Assembly: GCA_936450465.1 (NCBI GenBank)
Contig: OW388299.1
Location: 41,303,548 to 41,367,547, forward strand
Length of the DNA: 64,000 nt
Direction: 5' to 3'
Source of the DNA: Gibbula magus
Lineage: Eukaryota; Mollusca; Gastropoda; Trochida; Trochidae
Each line of letters opens with the position of its first letter. Positions within the stretch are counted from its first letter, which is position 1. Under the pieces are notes generated by a model. The model made no database searches. It was not told the DNA's origin and saw only the letters and a list, made by a program, of their open reading frames with translations. The position numbers were made by a program, and so were the translations under genes. Shown one piece after another: positions 21,425 to 35,543 of the stretch.

Positions 21425-21720
21425 ACGTACAGCTTTCTGTATCAATCTGGTCTAAGTGATATTCATACAATGTTAAGTTCCTCTCTAAAGTTCATCTGAC
21501 GTAACACTTCTGTAAAAAGTTGGTCAAGCGGGTCTTCATACAATGTTAATCTTCTCTGAGTTCCCTGAGTTCATCTGACGTACCACTTCTGTATCAAGTT
21601 GGGCCAGGGGTCTTCATACATTGTTAAGTTCCTCTCTAAATTCCATGAGTTCATCTGACTTACAATTTTATGTATCAATCTGGTCCAGGGGGTATTAAAA
21701 AAATGTCAAATTCCTCCCTG
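21425..21720 (-). repeat. 74-84-bp minisatellite, unit B (about four units)
   Basis: Repeats contain CTTCTGTATCAAGTTGGTCCAGGGG-like blocks followed by ATTCATACAATGTTAAG and TCTCTAAATTCCCTGAGTTCATCTGACGTAC-like blocks. The homologous array in C (32,150-32,520) has about five units. On the minus strand the C array stays open for 70 codons and reads as a repeated SGNSERSL-x-LDQLDT peptide. No start, signal or known domain supports a gene. Confidence 0.8.
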
Positions 21721-23427
21721 AGTTCACATGATTCTTATCCCAGAGCAGGACATGTTTGATGTGGCTGTAATCTCCCGAGAATCTCAAATATCTATGTTGT
21801 CAGTGTGAGAAGTAGGGTTTCATCAACACGTCATCACAGAAAGGTTACATAGAGCGCCTAGGGAATTCACGTGGATCATCTGTCTTTATCATATATGAAA
21901 CCTTGTATTCGTTAGTTGCTACACAGCATTTCATTATAGGTATTCTTTTCATCTTTAAATATATAACTTTAAATTATTACTGCCTTACCGTCGAATCTAA
22001 GAAACTATCCTGATACAGCCCTGCTAATGATGAATTTGAACTATTAAAAAATCGGTGTATAATATACATTCCATATGACCGCTTGTCCTTTTTCCCATAA
22101 AGAAATTTGACACGCGTGGTTAGTGCTCCGTTTGGAACTTGACCTTTCCTTTCACAAAGAAACTTTACTAAGGTTAACTGTAACTCCCATTCTTTGACAC
22201 TGCGCTAAGGTATCCTTAGTGACACACGATCACCTTCGAGCTTTATGAAAGCAGCCTCATATCATTTGTCTTTAAATCAACATTCACACATGAAAACAAC
22301 TTTTTACCTAAACAAATAGGATTTTATAACGGTCTTTATATTTTCTGATAAAGATATAGTATCTAGAGAAAATACAATCGTCTTGCACATGATAGATACT
22401 AGTTTTGTAATCAAATGGATAATTAAAGGAAAACTAATGACAATATAGATGTTAATGTATCCTATCCGCGTTGATGTCGGATCACGTCTTTGAAGTGGAA
22501 TACATAAAGAAAGCAACATAATCTGGGTTCACCTATTACGTTTGAGCAGCAAGACTGTCTGCATCCTTGTGTTTATTCTATCACAATGGTTATTTGGTAT
22601 GGGGCAATTTTGTTTCTCAAGTTTACAGGTATTAAACCTAGCAAGCATATATTTTATGATGATGTATAATTTTATACTACACCAACGGACAAAAACAATG
22701 ATACCATATTTGCAACAGAGTCACACAATAAATTTCTCCCGGATAAAATCGATTTTGAATGTTTGTGATGATGATTTTGTAAAGTACCATACATTATTCC
22801 ATTGCTTTTGCTCCAGGCGTATATCAATGTTATGGATTTTAAACAGTTTTAACTGACGTTCCATACCAAAGTCCCACTGTAACTACGAAAAATGTACTCA
22901 CAACCGTAGCTTATTTCGCTGCAGCTGTTATATATATTTTGGTTGAGAGATGAAGGCATCGCAAGATATCAGAAATTTCAGGACAAGAAAAACTTTCTAG
23001 AGTGCCCAAGCCTGCATTAGACATAATAACAATTTATATCATTCTGTAATGTTTTATCTTGATATCTACATTTATAGATTATGTATTTATATAGTTGTTA
23101 CAGTTAGTTGTTATATTTGTTATTACATTTTATAAAATTGATAATTCTTATATCAACACATTGAAAAACTACTTTTTTTCTTTACAAAAAATGCAAAGGG
23201 CAGAAAAACCTGAAGTGCTTCATTTCATTAGAGAAATATAAAGCTTTGGTATTAACCTGTTTCTGTTACAAATCTTATCCGTCAAGTAAATTTGACACTT
23301 TACCTCTATCTTGAAATTATTTTCATAATGATTAAAAATATGCTTGTACATTATTATTATAAAGAAGTATATGCCTACAGTTTCATGAATGCTAGGAGTT
23401 GTCAACACCAACACAATCAAGGTTTGG

Positions 23428-23882
23428 GGTAACAGTGGCACTGACTTAATAAATTATAAACAGCAGAAAATACTGAGAATGTGGGAAATGTCACACACAA
23501 GACATGTTTTCAACTACTGAAATACTACATTCTTTCCAATTTCCTGAATCATATTAAAAAGAAAGAACATTTCACGAATATGAGTTTATATGGTTTATGT
23601 AGCTTGAGAATATGTATATACCTATGTTTCCTATCACAATAAGTTGATATAGACAGTAAATGGTTAAGTGATAAAAGTGGCACTGACTTAATAACTTATA
23701 AACAGCAGAAAATACTTAAACTTCTGGAAATGTTTTCAACTTCTGAAATACTGCATTCTTTCCAATTTACTGAATCATTTTACCAAAAGAAAATTTCAAG
23801 AAGATGAGTTTATATGGTTTGTGTAGCTTTAGAATATGTATATCCCTATATTTCCTTTCACAATAAGTTGATATAGACAGTT
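23428..23882 (+). repeat. B-specific tandem duplication (about 240 bp x 2)
   Basis: The phrase ACTGACTTAATAA(A/C)TTATAAACAGCAGAAAATACT occurs at 23,438 and 23,682 (approximate starts). It is followed each time by an ATGTTTTCAACT block, GCATTCTTTCCAATTT-like, GAGTTTATATGGTTT and CACAATAAGTTGATATAGACAG. Unit C has one copy (34,220-34,447). A has one shortened copy near 12,195-12,290. Confidence 0.85.
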
Positions 23883-24042
23883 ATTACCAGTATGGTTAAA
23901 AATAACCGAGATGATATGTTTGATACAAGCATAAAACAATGGTTCATGACGTCATTATAGCCTGCTGTCATATGAAAAATTGATATTTTTACGTAATTCA
24001 AATTGAAAAGAATGAGTAACAAAAAATCATTCCACCCGAAAG

Positions 24043-24148
24043 TGTGCCATATGAGTTTTACGAAACTCAAACACAAATTTATGTGTAACACTCACTCTTG
24101 CTCAGGCAATACAAAATCACACTCTTTTCGTTAAAGCTATATGGCACA
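24043..24148. mobile_element. Hairpin MITE-like element, unit B copy
   Basis: Arms GTGCCATATGAGTTTTACGAA and, at the right, TTTTCGTTAAAGCTATATGGCAC enclose a GCTCAGGCAATAC loop. A TGACGTCA palindrome precedes it at about 23,947. See the unit A copy. Confidence 0.6.
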
Positions 24149-25334
24149 CATCATTGGGTAACACTCTAAAATAATGTCTAATAATGTCTAAAAATCAATA
24201 CTATGTGACTAAATATTATAGACTAAAATACACAGAGAGAACCCTCTCTGTAAATGAATAAGAGCGCGAAATGGAATCGTGTTATTACATACAAAGACTT
24301 AAAAGCAACAGTAGTATATACTGAGAAAAAAAGTAAAGTTTGACAGTATTTTTTGAAGTTGAAATTTTGCAATTTTAGTCCCATTCTACCACCACTGCTT
24401 CAAGGTCGCATTTCAAAATGTCCTGCGTCGCAAACAACCCTAAATGAGCTCGCTAACGCCCTTGTTATATATGAACCATATCAACTGTTTCAGAACCTTT
24501 CCGTACGTTTTTTAAAGACGTTCTTAAACCGTAATTAATGCACCAAGTGGACATGCAGGCCAATGGAATTGAATTCAATCCAGTTTCATATGTTTACAAT
24601 CGAGGCAACTTAAAACTCCAAACCCCTGTACATTTCTGATTAAAAACATTAATGTTTGGTTCACTATGTTGTATCGCAATGACGTTCATCAGAATATTAT
24701 TCATGATCTTGTTTTCATAATTTACATTTAAAATATTATACCGTTAGTGCTAGCGTGTGAACACGGATATCTTCTGACAGGATTTGTGTTTGGTTTTCGC
24801 AAAAAGTTAATAACTAGATTATCAGCATGATACCGGAGTTGTTATTGACGAAATCCATTATTCATCCACGTTCTCTGTCCTAATCATCTTGTATAACCAT
24901 CTTGTAAAGAACGCGCTTTAAATGTTGTAAATATATTTTTACAGCAAAACAATCCACTTAAAATTCATAGTTTATGTTGATTTGTGCAAGTATCTTACAG
25001 ATGTTCACATAAAAGTCATGTGTGACGTTATAACTGAAACTGGTAAATTTATCCTTTCTTTATTACAACTGTTTGAGAGGCATTCTAGAACTTGTTGTTA
25101 TGGAAAGACAAGGTATGTAATATTTGATAACGGTTTAAGGATCTATACCGAAACGTCGCCATTGTAAAATAAAGAAGTTTATCATCCATAAAACATCCTC
25201 GTCTTAAAATATCAGCGACCCACGAGGATGCTGGTTTTGACAAACTCAGAATATTGAAAACAAATTCTTGAAATGTTCTGGGTCACTATGGAAGCGTATT
25301 AGGGTTAACTTGAACAACTGTTTTTGAAAATATT

Positions 25335-25485
25335 ATCTACTAATCAGGACATAGTATCTTCTAAATAGGACATAACATATCCTAATAAGGACAAAACATA
25401 TCCTGATTTGGACGACAAAATCTCTTAATTAGGACTTAACATCTCCTGCTTAGGACTTAATATCCCCTAATTAGGATTTAATATA
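25335..25485 (+). repeat. 20-21-bp minisatellite, unit B (about seven units)
   Basis: Homologue of 13,785-13,975, with units such as CCTAATAAGGACAAAACATA and CCTAATTAGGATTTAATA. It is shorter than in A and C. Confidence 0.85.
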
Positions 25486-26009
25486 TTTTCATTATTTTAA
25501 TATTTCAAGTAAACTCATTAATGATACAAATAAGCTTACAAAATCACAATTAATATTTCTACAACTGAAGAGATTAAACTGTCTCTCTAGAAGTCATTGT
25601 ACATTTAAGTAACGGTACATTTAAAAAAAATTGCATTCGACTTATTTATACCAGACTTTGGAAATAGGAACAGTATCCCTTTCAAACAGTTTCACAGCTA
25701 TGAGATTTTAAGAGGTAAACAAACTATGACCTAATTGTAACTGAAGTTCAATGGGATGAAATGACTTGAGTAACCTCTGTCGGGAGAAAATGACCATGTC
25801 ATTTCAATGCAGAAGCAAACAATAACATCAAAAGTCATTTCGAAACATCATTCCGAAAATGCCATGTTATGAAGATGAAACTAATCTCAATTTAAAACAA
25901 AAATGTGAAAGAACTGGCAAAGGTTATATCTTCCGTAAAGAATTGGATGTCCTGGCTTTGAAGAAGTATGATATCTTCTAAATCTGCCCTAATTCATATG
26001 TTCTGTTAT

Positions 26010-26575
26010 CTGACAAATAACAGCTGTGTTCTGTGGCTGCAGGTGTTGTTGTTTCTGATCCACTTCAATGTGCGGCTTCACCCTATCCCCCACACCTCAC
26101 TGACCGACTGACACACAACCTGCACACTGGTCAGCTCTCTTTCATCTCCAGATCTCTCACAGTACAGGTGCCAACGTATCTGAAGCCCTGCTGTGTTTGG
26201 TGTATCCCAACACGAATTTATATGAACATTTTGATATCGTTTTTGTTTGCAGTAAAGCCAACTCTTAAGCTTATATCTGTTTAAACAGATTTTTAAAAAT
26301 CTGGCATGATATACATTGCATATTTGATTGTATCATTTCTTGGAATGAAATCCCACTGTGACCAATTGTTGTTTGTGGTTATGGTTAATATTTCTATTAT
26401 TTCTGATCTACTTCACTGGAAGACTCCACCACAACACCTCCCTGACCGACTGATACACTCCCTGCACACCTGGTCGGCTCTCTTTCATCTCCAGATCACT
26501 CACAGTACAGGTGTGCAAGGATCCGACGGTGTAATGCGTTTGGTGTATCTACTGATCAACGTCTAACATTTATAT
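26010..26575 (+). repeat. Two adjacent copies of the CCGACTGACA interspersed repeat, unit B
   Basis: Copy 1 (about 26,010-26,190) begins with the CTGTGTTCTGTGGCTG block; copy 2 (about 26,395-26,575) ends in GGATCCGACGGTGTAATG. They are in direct orientation about 380 bp apart. Unit C has the same pair (36,845-37,015 and 37,245-37,405); A has one hybrid. The 83- and 86-codon frames over them are not conserved between copies and are not genes. Confidence 0.75.
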
Positions 26576-28129
26576 GATCTTTGTACTCCATTGTACATTA
26601 TAAACACAGTATAATTTCCCCCTAAAGCATGTCTATATCTATCTGAAATTGCAAACAAAAATATAGCGACGATAAAAGAATTCAGCCGAATACCTGATTA
26701 TTTATTTATGAAGACAACATTCCGAAAATGCCATGTTATTGGGATGAAGATAATCTCGAGAAACAACAAGCATGTTGTGTAATGTAAAAGAACTGCAAAC
26801 TATATAGCTGTGCTGGTTTTGATGAAGTTTACCACCCCCATACAGTGAGAATATGAAAATTATATTGTAAATCAAGTGGTTTTTGCTTTATGTTATGTCT
26901 TCTATGGTCTGACGTATTTCAGCTGTGTTCTGTTACAATTGGTGTAATTGTAATTTTGGCGACTCTCCAATACAAAACTGCAGTGCCCATGTAACAAAGA
27001 TGTTATTCTTGCAATTTTAGCTTCCTTTACCTGTTAGTTTTATAAACGAAACGAGATTAAGTGGCAAACAGTGTAATCAATTTGTAGTGTTGGAGAGAAA
27101 AGATAAGAAGGGAAGGAAGCGACTTATTGCGTGAGACCTTCAAAAACTAAATGAAATTTAAATTTTAACATAGAACCTATGAAAGATGATGCATTTAAGT
27201 GAACTGTACGAGTTGTTCAGTTAACATCTCACTTCTTAATAAGACAACTTGGACGTTTGATAGAGACCAGTGTCGAAGTCAATTCTTACAAGTAAAAACG
27301 GAAGGCCGTTGGGAATACGAGCTGGCATAATCTTATAAATGGTTATTAGAAAAATGATTGACACTCACGATGAAGGTCAATATGTCAGTATTCATGATTT
27401 CCCACCAATGATGTATGTCATGATAAGAGAGTTAAGTTAACCACTATCTTTTATATACTAGGTAAATTCACAAGTTTCGACCACGGAAATCGTATGCATC
27501 TAAATAGAAAAATAGAAATGGTATGGATTCCACTTTTGGCAACACGGTGGTGTTGTGGTATTTACATTAAAAGTTCCTGATTCAAAATGGTGTGATATAT
27601 CAAACAATGATTGGAATGAGGCCTTCGTTCTCAATCTTGCTGTGATTATTGCCTGTTGATTAATAATCCTTCACTTACTCATCTCCATCTAATTGGAAAG
27701 AGAGACTGACGTGATATAATGAAACTCCACCAGACTGATTTACCGACCAATGATGTATGTCATGATAAGAGAGTGAACTAAACCACGATTTTGTTAACGA
27801 AAGTGAAAACACCATAATGGAGTTTTCGGAGATATAATGGAAATCAATCAGACATCGGCCTCTGTTCACATTAGAGAATGTAATTTGATTTGTATCAGTG
27901 ATTTAAAAACAACAACAAAGATTGTATAAGCTAAAAACCCATTTGGTTTAAACGTATTTTTATTCATAGAGAATCTGGTGCGGTAAACAAGCAAAACTTT
28001 TGCTTATATCAATACCTCACCGGTGCACCAGTACATACATATACTAACAAACAAACAAGAACTGGACATAAACATGACAAACTGAAGCATAATGATACCA
28101 AGAGTACATGATTGTTGCTTATGAAAGAT

Positions 28130-28760
28130 TCTTTGCAGTTCCACTTCATTAATGATACAGCTACGTTGTTCTTTAGTGATGGAAACACGTTAATCTAAGA
28201 TGCTTTATCAAAGCGCTTTGTTTTAATGATATATTGATGGAGGGATGCGATTATGTTCGTATTAACATTATCACTGGTTTGCGGTGTTCCATATAACACA
28301 GTTTGGAGGTTTTTAGGTAGAAAAATGCATTATTTCTAAAGACATTTAATAATTCACATGTAAACAGGTAATGAACAACATCTTCCTTACGATATCCACA
28401 GGCGCAATCGGGATTGTTAGAAATGTGTCTATTTACTGTATCAGCATTCAAGTCGCTACAACCGAGCTTGAGCCTACAGTGTATGACAGAATCGACTGCC
28501 ATAATTCATATCGAGATAATTATTATTTGATTCATCACACAAAAACCCATTTGAGTTGAAACCGAGCTCATTGAATATACTGTTAAGTGTGATTGCAGTT
28601 TAGGATAATATAAAGTCCTATGTGTTTCGCAGATATTTCAATCATTTATATATTGAATTATACCCAGTCTTTCAAGATTCGGCATGAAGTTTAAGTTTCT
28701 ATATTAGGTGAACGTGTCCTTTTTTTCTAACCTTAACGCATCTAATCAATGATTCTTAAA
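28130..28760 (-). pseudogene. LINE ORF2 C-terminal fragment, unit B
   Basis: Homologue of 17,840-18,480. The minus-strand frame again gives CACGYRKEDVVHYLFTC preceded by LKLGCSDLNAD. The sequence after the cysteine motif differs slightly and is frameshifted. Both copies descend from one insertion duplicated with the 10-kb unit. Confidence 0.7.
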
Positions 28761-29149
28761 TTCACTGATATTTTAAGTACTAACAACTTAACAACTAAGA
28801 CATTTAGTCTTAGCAGCATGTGATTACTTGAGTTACTTGAAAAAGTGTGATGTTGAGTGTTTGCCAGGATGATACCACCCATCGCTGTGCGCGCATCATA
28901 TTTTTTGTATCTTAGGTACCGATCACTTCACCTTATTTCAGAAGTACCTAGTGCTATCATTTCAGATACATATCTCTTACATGCAGCTAGACCTTACTCG
29001 TCAAAATACCTACGGCATGTATCTTACTTACCGACAAAAGTGACTGTCTCTTAATCTAACTTCAGATATGTTCAACATGAGGTCTAAATACCTTGTTCTA
29101 TAATTATGGTATGGTACAGCAGTCATGCAACACCAAAGGACAAACATCA

Positions 29150-29345
29150 AGTTTTTGAGGGACATTTAGAAGTGGAATACATAATATTTTCTTTATTGCG
29201 AAGGAACATGATGTTTTGGAGTCTATACATACATGGAACGTGGGGTATAACACGGTATACATATTCCGCCTAACACAGGAGCGTGCATATACTGCAAAAC
29301 GACGTGTTTCTTCACAATGAAGTTGTTATCCAGAAAATGTTTTCT
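29150..29345. mobile_element. Foldback Penelope-like fragment, unit B
   Basis: Homologue of 8,205-8,420 and 19,005-19,200, with the same pair of facing halves. The right half contains CAAAACGACGTGTTTC and GAAGTTGTTATCCAGAAAAT. Confidence 0.5.
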
Positions 29346-32149
29346 TAATCATCTGCAAAACGTATTCTTTCACTATCACCAATGATATAAAGTCTTGCTG
29401 AAATTCATAATATATTCAATGACACCATGTTCTGCCCTCCTAGTAGCATCCTAGGCTCTTCCTATATAATCAAATCTGTAATTATGTCAAATCAAAAATT
29501 ACATTCATCGTTAAGTGTACGAAATATAAACTCAGCTGCAAAAGAAACGTTTCCATACAACATACAGCATACTTCAGTGCACGAGCGCAGACGACTGAAA
29601 CAGAGTTACATCATGTTAAGAAGTCAACTAAACTAAAGTTCAAATTTCAAAGCATTGTCTGTTCATATTTCTGAGAAACACACGTTTTAAGAAATCTTCA
29701 TTTTAAACATATCTTTAACTAGACGAGACACGAGAGTCATAAAAGGCCTTTTTGGCTTGTTTAATGACGTCTTAGAGTAATGATACGTCAACAAATTTAA
29801 GTTCAAGCAGGTTATACATGTCGACACAAATTTCATAAATGACATGTCTACATTTTATACTTTTTTAACTTAAATGCCAAACATTCCTGCCAAAAATTAT
29901 TTAAAAAAAGGGATTGCAGCATCCTAATTGTATTTGAACAGACATAGAAATAAAAGTATCATATTCTGATCATTGAAATTATGGCTTTTTCTTTACTAAA
30001 CATGTGTTTGTTGAATACATTCAAAATCTACTTTCTCCAACAGTAGAATTTTGTTTTCAAACTTCTTAAACATGTTGGGACGTTTCATTGCACGTGAGTA
30101 TATATTTGTTGTGCTATTGTCAAGGCATATCGTATGTACTGACCATGCCTGGTTACTCGATCGCAGATTTTAAATAGTAATTAAAATACAAATACTACAT
30201 TTATTATTTTCAATACCACTTTCTCAATTCAAGATTCGAACTGTTTAAATCTGAGAGAAACACACCCGTGGTAGAACCATCAACAAGATTGCAGAGTGCA
30301 ATGTCACTCTTTTGCCATGTATACAATTCATATGTCAATATGGCTACTGTGTGGCCACTGTGTCTCCGATGCGAGCAAGTTTGTCCACTCGTATTATGTT
30401 GTAGCTGTCTAGTTTGATATTTTAAATATGTGTGCATATTAACTCACTCGTTACATATTTAATCTAATGTGCAATTTGCATTGAAATGCCATTACGTTGT
30501 GGTCAAAAGTATAGGTGTAGTAGAAAAGTGTAGATATATCGACAAATACTCCATTTTTAACAATGGAAACCAGAGAAACAAAAGACAAAGAACATGAAAG
30601 ATAAATACAAGCTAAGCTTGATCGCCAACAATGACATAATAAAATTCATGTTATCACACAAACAAATGAAATAAAAAGAAAGAAAAAGGTGCATGAGAGT
30701 TAGAGGTGAAGTAAATAATAAGGTATGTTTCACATAAGCAATTGAATGATAAAGTGAGAGTCTGCTCTGGTAGATGAAGTAATAACAAAAAAAAGGAGAT
30801 GAAGTAATCTGTAGCAGGTTCGTCTTCGTTTCAATTCTACATCTGAAACCGTTAACACAAATGTAGAGAATCGTTCCACGTGTGATTGTTTGAATAGATA
30901 AAAGATGTCATAAACTATCATTATAAATGGAAATTTGGAAAAATAAAATTAGCAAAAAAGGCCCCCGATAGACAAAAAAACTCACTATAAATGGCAAACC
31001 TATCAAACATCGAGCAGATGCCAGAATGTCTGGAAACTGAAATAGTCCAATTTCATTTTGTGACAGAGCCATGATCAACCATTTAAAGATATTACAATGT
31101 TTTTTTTATGATTGAGATCAAGAGCTTTGTCTTGGGATTCTTTAAAGTGGTAAGCTTAATTCTGTTAAATTACATAACATATAAAATGACTGCCTTAATG
31201 GACGCAGTTCATACAATAAGGATACAATTTTAAATCAAATGGATGCACTTTGTAAGATTTACTTTTGGAATTTAAATCAAGGTATCGTTGTTTCATGTTT
31301 GTTTTCCCTGAAATCACGAAGAACTCAAAATCATCATTGTTCTTTCAAAGTTAAAATACAAACTGAACAGTGCAGTGTATGTTTTAATTAAAATGGAAAA
31401 TGTCGCAGTTATCACAAATACACATTGGGGAATTTAATTCCAGGGTTTATCATTTTATGTTTTCTTTCAAAAAATGAAAAACACAATAATTTTTAAGGTA
31501 TAAAGTAAACCATGTAATTTTTACTTTGATTTGTACTTACAATGTAATTTTGAAATAGTATTTGAAGTAATTATTTCATTGACAACTAACACTATCTATA
31601 CTTTTATGTTTTTGCATTTAAGTTGTAAGTATTTTATTGTGTGATAACATTGAGATATGTATATCTACATTGTGTAAAATATTTGCACATTGTCTACTTT
31701 ATGTATTAAAGGATAGTCCTCCTTGAATATACATCTTTGAAAGGTAATTCTTATCATATCAAGACTTACAAGTATTGAGAAATGCATATTCAAATGCATA
31801 TTATCTGTTCCATCAATCTACAGTTTATCCGGAAAGTGTGTTCACCTAAATGTACTTGCATATCTACTAATGTAATTTCAGGTATCTTCGAGGCATCGTA
31901 TAAGTTTGTGAAAGATCATTCACAACCCAGGAAAAGGTTAACCATTTGCTAATGCAATTGAGCTAATACAATTGACCTCGAAACGAAATCCAAATTTAAT
32001 TATATTTACACTTAGATACACAAACAGGTGAACAAACCTTAAGGATGTAGCTGAAACCAAGGACTTATTTAAACACTCAAGTTTTTCTGTTGTATAAATC
32101 TGAATAATGAATTTGTAATCCATTGCACATGATATTTGACCTTTGACGT

Positions 32150-32520
32150 ACAACTTTCTGTGTCAATCTGGTCCAAGGGATATTCATACAATGTTAAGTT
32201 CCTCTCTAAAGTTCATCTGACGTAACACTTCTGTAAAAAGTTGGTCCAGGGGGTCTTCATACAATGTTAATCTTCTCTGAGTTCCCTGAGTTCATCTGAC
32301 GTACCACTTCTGTATCAAGTTGGTCCAGGGGATATTCATACAATGGTAAGCTTCTCTCTGAATTCCCTGAGATCACCTGACTTACCACTATTGTATCAAT
32401 CTGGTCAAGGGAGTCTTCATACGATGTTAAGCTCCTGTCTAAATTCCCTGAGTTCATTTGACATACCACGTTCTGTATCTATCTTGTCCATGGGGTATTA
32501 AAAAATGTCAAATTCCTCTC
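32150..32520 (-). repeat. 74-84-bp minisatellite, unit C (about five units)
   Basis: GGTCCA-type landmarks recur at about 32,169, 32,243, 32,321, 32,402 (GGTCAA) and 32,487 (TGTCCA). Minus-strand translation of 32,257-32,469 is open for 70 codons with an internal repeat of about 26-27 residues (SGNxxRSLxxYExxLDQ(I/L)DT). No known family is recognised. Openness may be chance in a repeat whose unit has no stop in one frame. Confidence 0.75.
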
Positions 32521-33534
32521 TGAGTTCACATGATTCGTATCCCAGAGCAGCACTTGCTTGATGTGACTGTAATCTCCCGACAATCTCAAATATCTATGTT
32601 GTCAGTTTGAGAAGTAGGGTTTCATCAACACGTCTTTACAGAAAGGTTACATAGAGCGCCTTAGGAATTCCCTTGGATCTTTTGTCTTTATAATATATGA
32701 AACCTTGTATTCATATTCGCTTCAAAGTAATTCATTATAGGTATTCTTTTCATCTTTAGATATACAACTTTAGATTATTACCGACTTGCTGTCGAATCTG
32801 ATACAGCCCTGCTAATGATGAATTTGAAATGTTAAAAATAGGACATTATCGCTTGTACTTTTCCCCATAAAGAAATTGGTTAGTGCTTTTTATAAAAATA
32901 GACCTTTCCTTTCACAAAAAAAACTTTACTAAGGTTAACTGTACCTCACATTCTTTGACACTGCGCTAAGGTAGCCTTAGTGACTTACGATTACCTTGAA
33001 GCTTTACAAAAGCAGCCTGATATCATTTGTCTTTAAATCCACATACAAACATGAAAACACATTTTAACTAAGAAAACTAGGATTTTATAATCGGCTATTA
33101 TCTGAAAAAATTTAAAGTATCTAGAGAAAACACAATCATCATGCACATGATAGATACTAGTTTTGTAACCAAATGGATACCTAAAAAGAAGACTAATGAC
33201 AACATGGTGTTAATGCATCATCTCCGCGTAACTATCAGATCACGTCTTTGATGGGCATTTATTCACTGTCTATTTAAATGTAACGCGTTTGAAACAGACC
33301 GTTGCATTTATATTACAAAATTCTATTTCAAGTGGCCAAATCCTTACAAATATAATAGATTGATAAGTTCAACAATAATGTAAGAATTGAAGGCACTGTC
33401 AAAGTATCTTCGTATTATTTCTGAAAACATAAAATGAACTATGTCATCACCATTCTTGTCTGTTTATGTAACATATATGTATGTTTGTATTGTCTTGGAC
33501 CAGCGTGGGTGGTTTTTGAGGAATAAAGATTGCT

Positions 33535-33665
33535 TGATAGAAGTGGTGAACATAAATAAAGATATTTGGATAATAACCTCTTTATTGTGAACGCACACAG
33601 CGTTTCGGAATATATGCATACTGGTTCAACAAGTGGTCTGTGGAGAATGGCAAGACGACTTACCA
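33535..33665 (-). mobile_element. Penelope-like terminal fragment, unit C
   Basis: On the minus strand: CATATATTCCGAAACGCTGTG, then CACAATAAAGAGGTTATTATCC and AAATATCTTTATT. This matches the CCGAAACG...AATAAAGAAGTTGTTATCC arrangement of the other fragments. A short reading frame on the plus strand (33,566-33,892) overlaps it and has no known domain. Confidence 0.5.
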
Positions 33666-34607
33666 TGTCAAAGCAGAATCTGGGTTCACCTATTACGTTT
33701 GAGCAGCAACACTGTCTGCATCATTGTGTTTATTCTATCACAATGGTTGTTAGGTACGGGGCAATCTTATTTCTCAAGTTTAAAGGCATCAAACAAAGCG
33801 AGCATATATTCTATAAAATGATTCATATATACTACACCAAAGGGCAAAACAATTTTCCATATGTGCAAACACAAACAAATTCTGCCGGATAAAGTCGATT
33901 TTGAATGTTTGTGATGGGGATATTGTGAAGAAAAATACACAATTTCGTTGCTTTTGCTCCAGGCATATATCAATGTTATGGATTTTAAAATTGCTAATTT
34001 CTAAAGTGCTTCATTTTTACGAGAGAAATATAAAACTTTGGTATTAACCTGCTTCTGTTACAAATCTTATCCGTTAAGTAAATTTGACACTTTACTTCTA
34101 TCTTGAAATCATTTTCATAATGATAACAAAATATGCTTGTAAATTTTAATTATAAAGAAGTTTACGCCTACAGATTCATGAATGTAAGTAGTTGTCAACA
34201 CCCACATAATCAAGGTTTGGGATAAAACTGGCACTGACTTAATAACGTATAAACAGCAGAAATTACTGAGACTTCTGGAAATGTCAGACACAAGACATGT
34301 TTTCAACTACTAAAATACTGCATTCTTTCCAAATTACTGAATCATATTACCGAAAGAAAATTGAAAGAATATGAGTTTATATGGTTTGTGTAGCTTTAGA
34401 ATATATATCTCCGTATATTTCCTTTCACAATAAGTTGATATGGACAGTTAATACCAATATTGTTGAAAATAACCAAGATGATATTTTTGATGCGAGCATA
34501 AAACAATTGTTCATGACGTCATTTTAGCCTGCTGTCCTATGAAAAATGGGTATTTTTACGTGATTCAAATTGAAAAAATAGATAACAAAAAAATCATTCC
34601 ACTCGAA

Positions 34608-34715
34608 AGTGTACCATATGAGTTTGATGAAACTCAAACACAAATTTATGAGTAACACTCGCTCTTGCTCAGGCAATAAAACATCACACTCGTTTCGTAA
34701 AGGCTATAAGGCACA
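34608..34715. mobile_element. Hairpin MITE-like element, unit C copy
   Basis: The left arm has diverged (GTACCATATGAGTTTGATGAA); the right arm retains CACTCGTTTCGTAAAGGCTATA. A TGACGTCA lies upstream at about 34,514. Confidence 0.5.
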
Positions 34716-35543
34716 CATCATTGGGTATCAATCTGTAATAATGTCTCTATGTTCTATCCTGAGGCATCATATCAATACTACTTTAAAGCCACTGTCCGTA
34801 TCGATACTATCTGCCATCTTGTTTTAAAAAATCTGTATTCAGACAAATTTAACAACTTTTTAATAAAAATTCCATACATAATGAGATAACATATCCACAA
34901 AGTAACAAATATTTTATCATTAAACATATCAACAATGTGCAGTTATGGTGTAGCAAAATATTTCGCAATTGTTCTGCCTTTTTAAAAAGAATGTTATTTT
35001 CACAAAAAAAACACCAAGAGAACCCTCTTTTTAAATGACTTAGGGCGCACAATGGAATCGTGTCTTTACATACAAAGACATTCACCACATATATTTTGCA
35101 CTTAAAAGCATCAGTAGTAATACTGACCAAAAAAGTTTTAAAGTTGGAATTTGGCAATTTTAGTCCCAGTCTATCACCACTGCTTCAAGATCGCATTTAA
35201 AAATGTCCTGTGTCACTAACAACCCTAAATGAGCATCAGATTCCATATCAACTGTTTCAGAACCTTTTCGTATGTTTTCAAGACGTTCTTAAACCGTAAT
35301 TAATGCACAAAGTGGACATGCAGGCAAATGGAATTGAATTCAATCCAGTTTCATATGTTTACAATCGAGGTAACGTAAATGTAACTCCAAAACACATGTA
35401 CATTTCTGATTAAAAAAATAGAACGCTAATATTTGGTTCACTTTGGTGTATCGCAATTGCGTTCATCAGAATATTATTCATAATCTTGTTTTTCATAACA
35501 CACATTTTTAAAATATGGGGAAAAGCCAATGATTTTTTCAAAG

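Larger units (their letters stand above)
20440..30143 (+). repeat. Unit B of the 10-kb tandem array
   Basis: Collinear with A and C throughout (see unit A for landmarks). At the A/B boundary the sequence jumps from the end-of-unit phrase CGTATGTACTGA to GATGAAGTAATCTGTAGCAGG. In the B/C region the same two phrases are separated by about 650 bp (30,136-30,790). B thus lacks the start-of-unit segment present in A (9,380-9,900) and C (30,430-30,790). It retains the 79-bp minisatellite that A has lost, and has its own tandem duplication at 23,428-23,882. Confidence 0.85.

Noticed and set aside
33566..33892. 108-codon plus-strand frame in unit C
   Set aside because: Overlaps a Penelope-like terminal fragment and is broken in units A and B at the homologous place.
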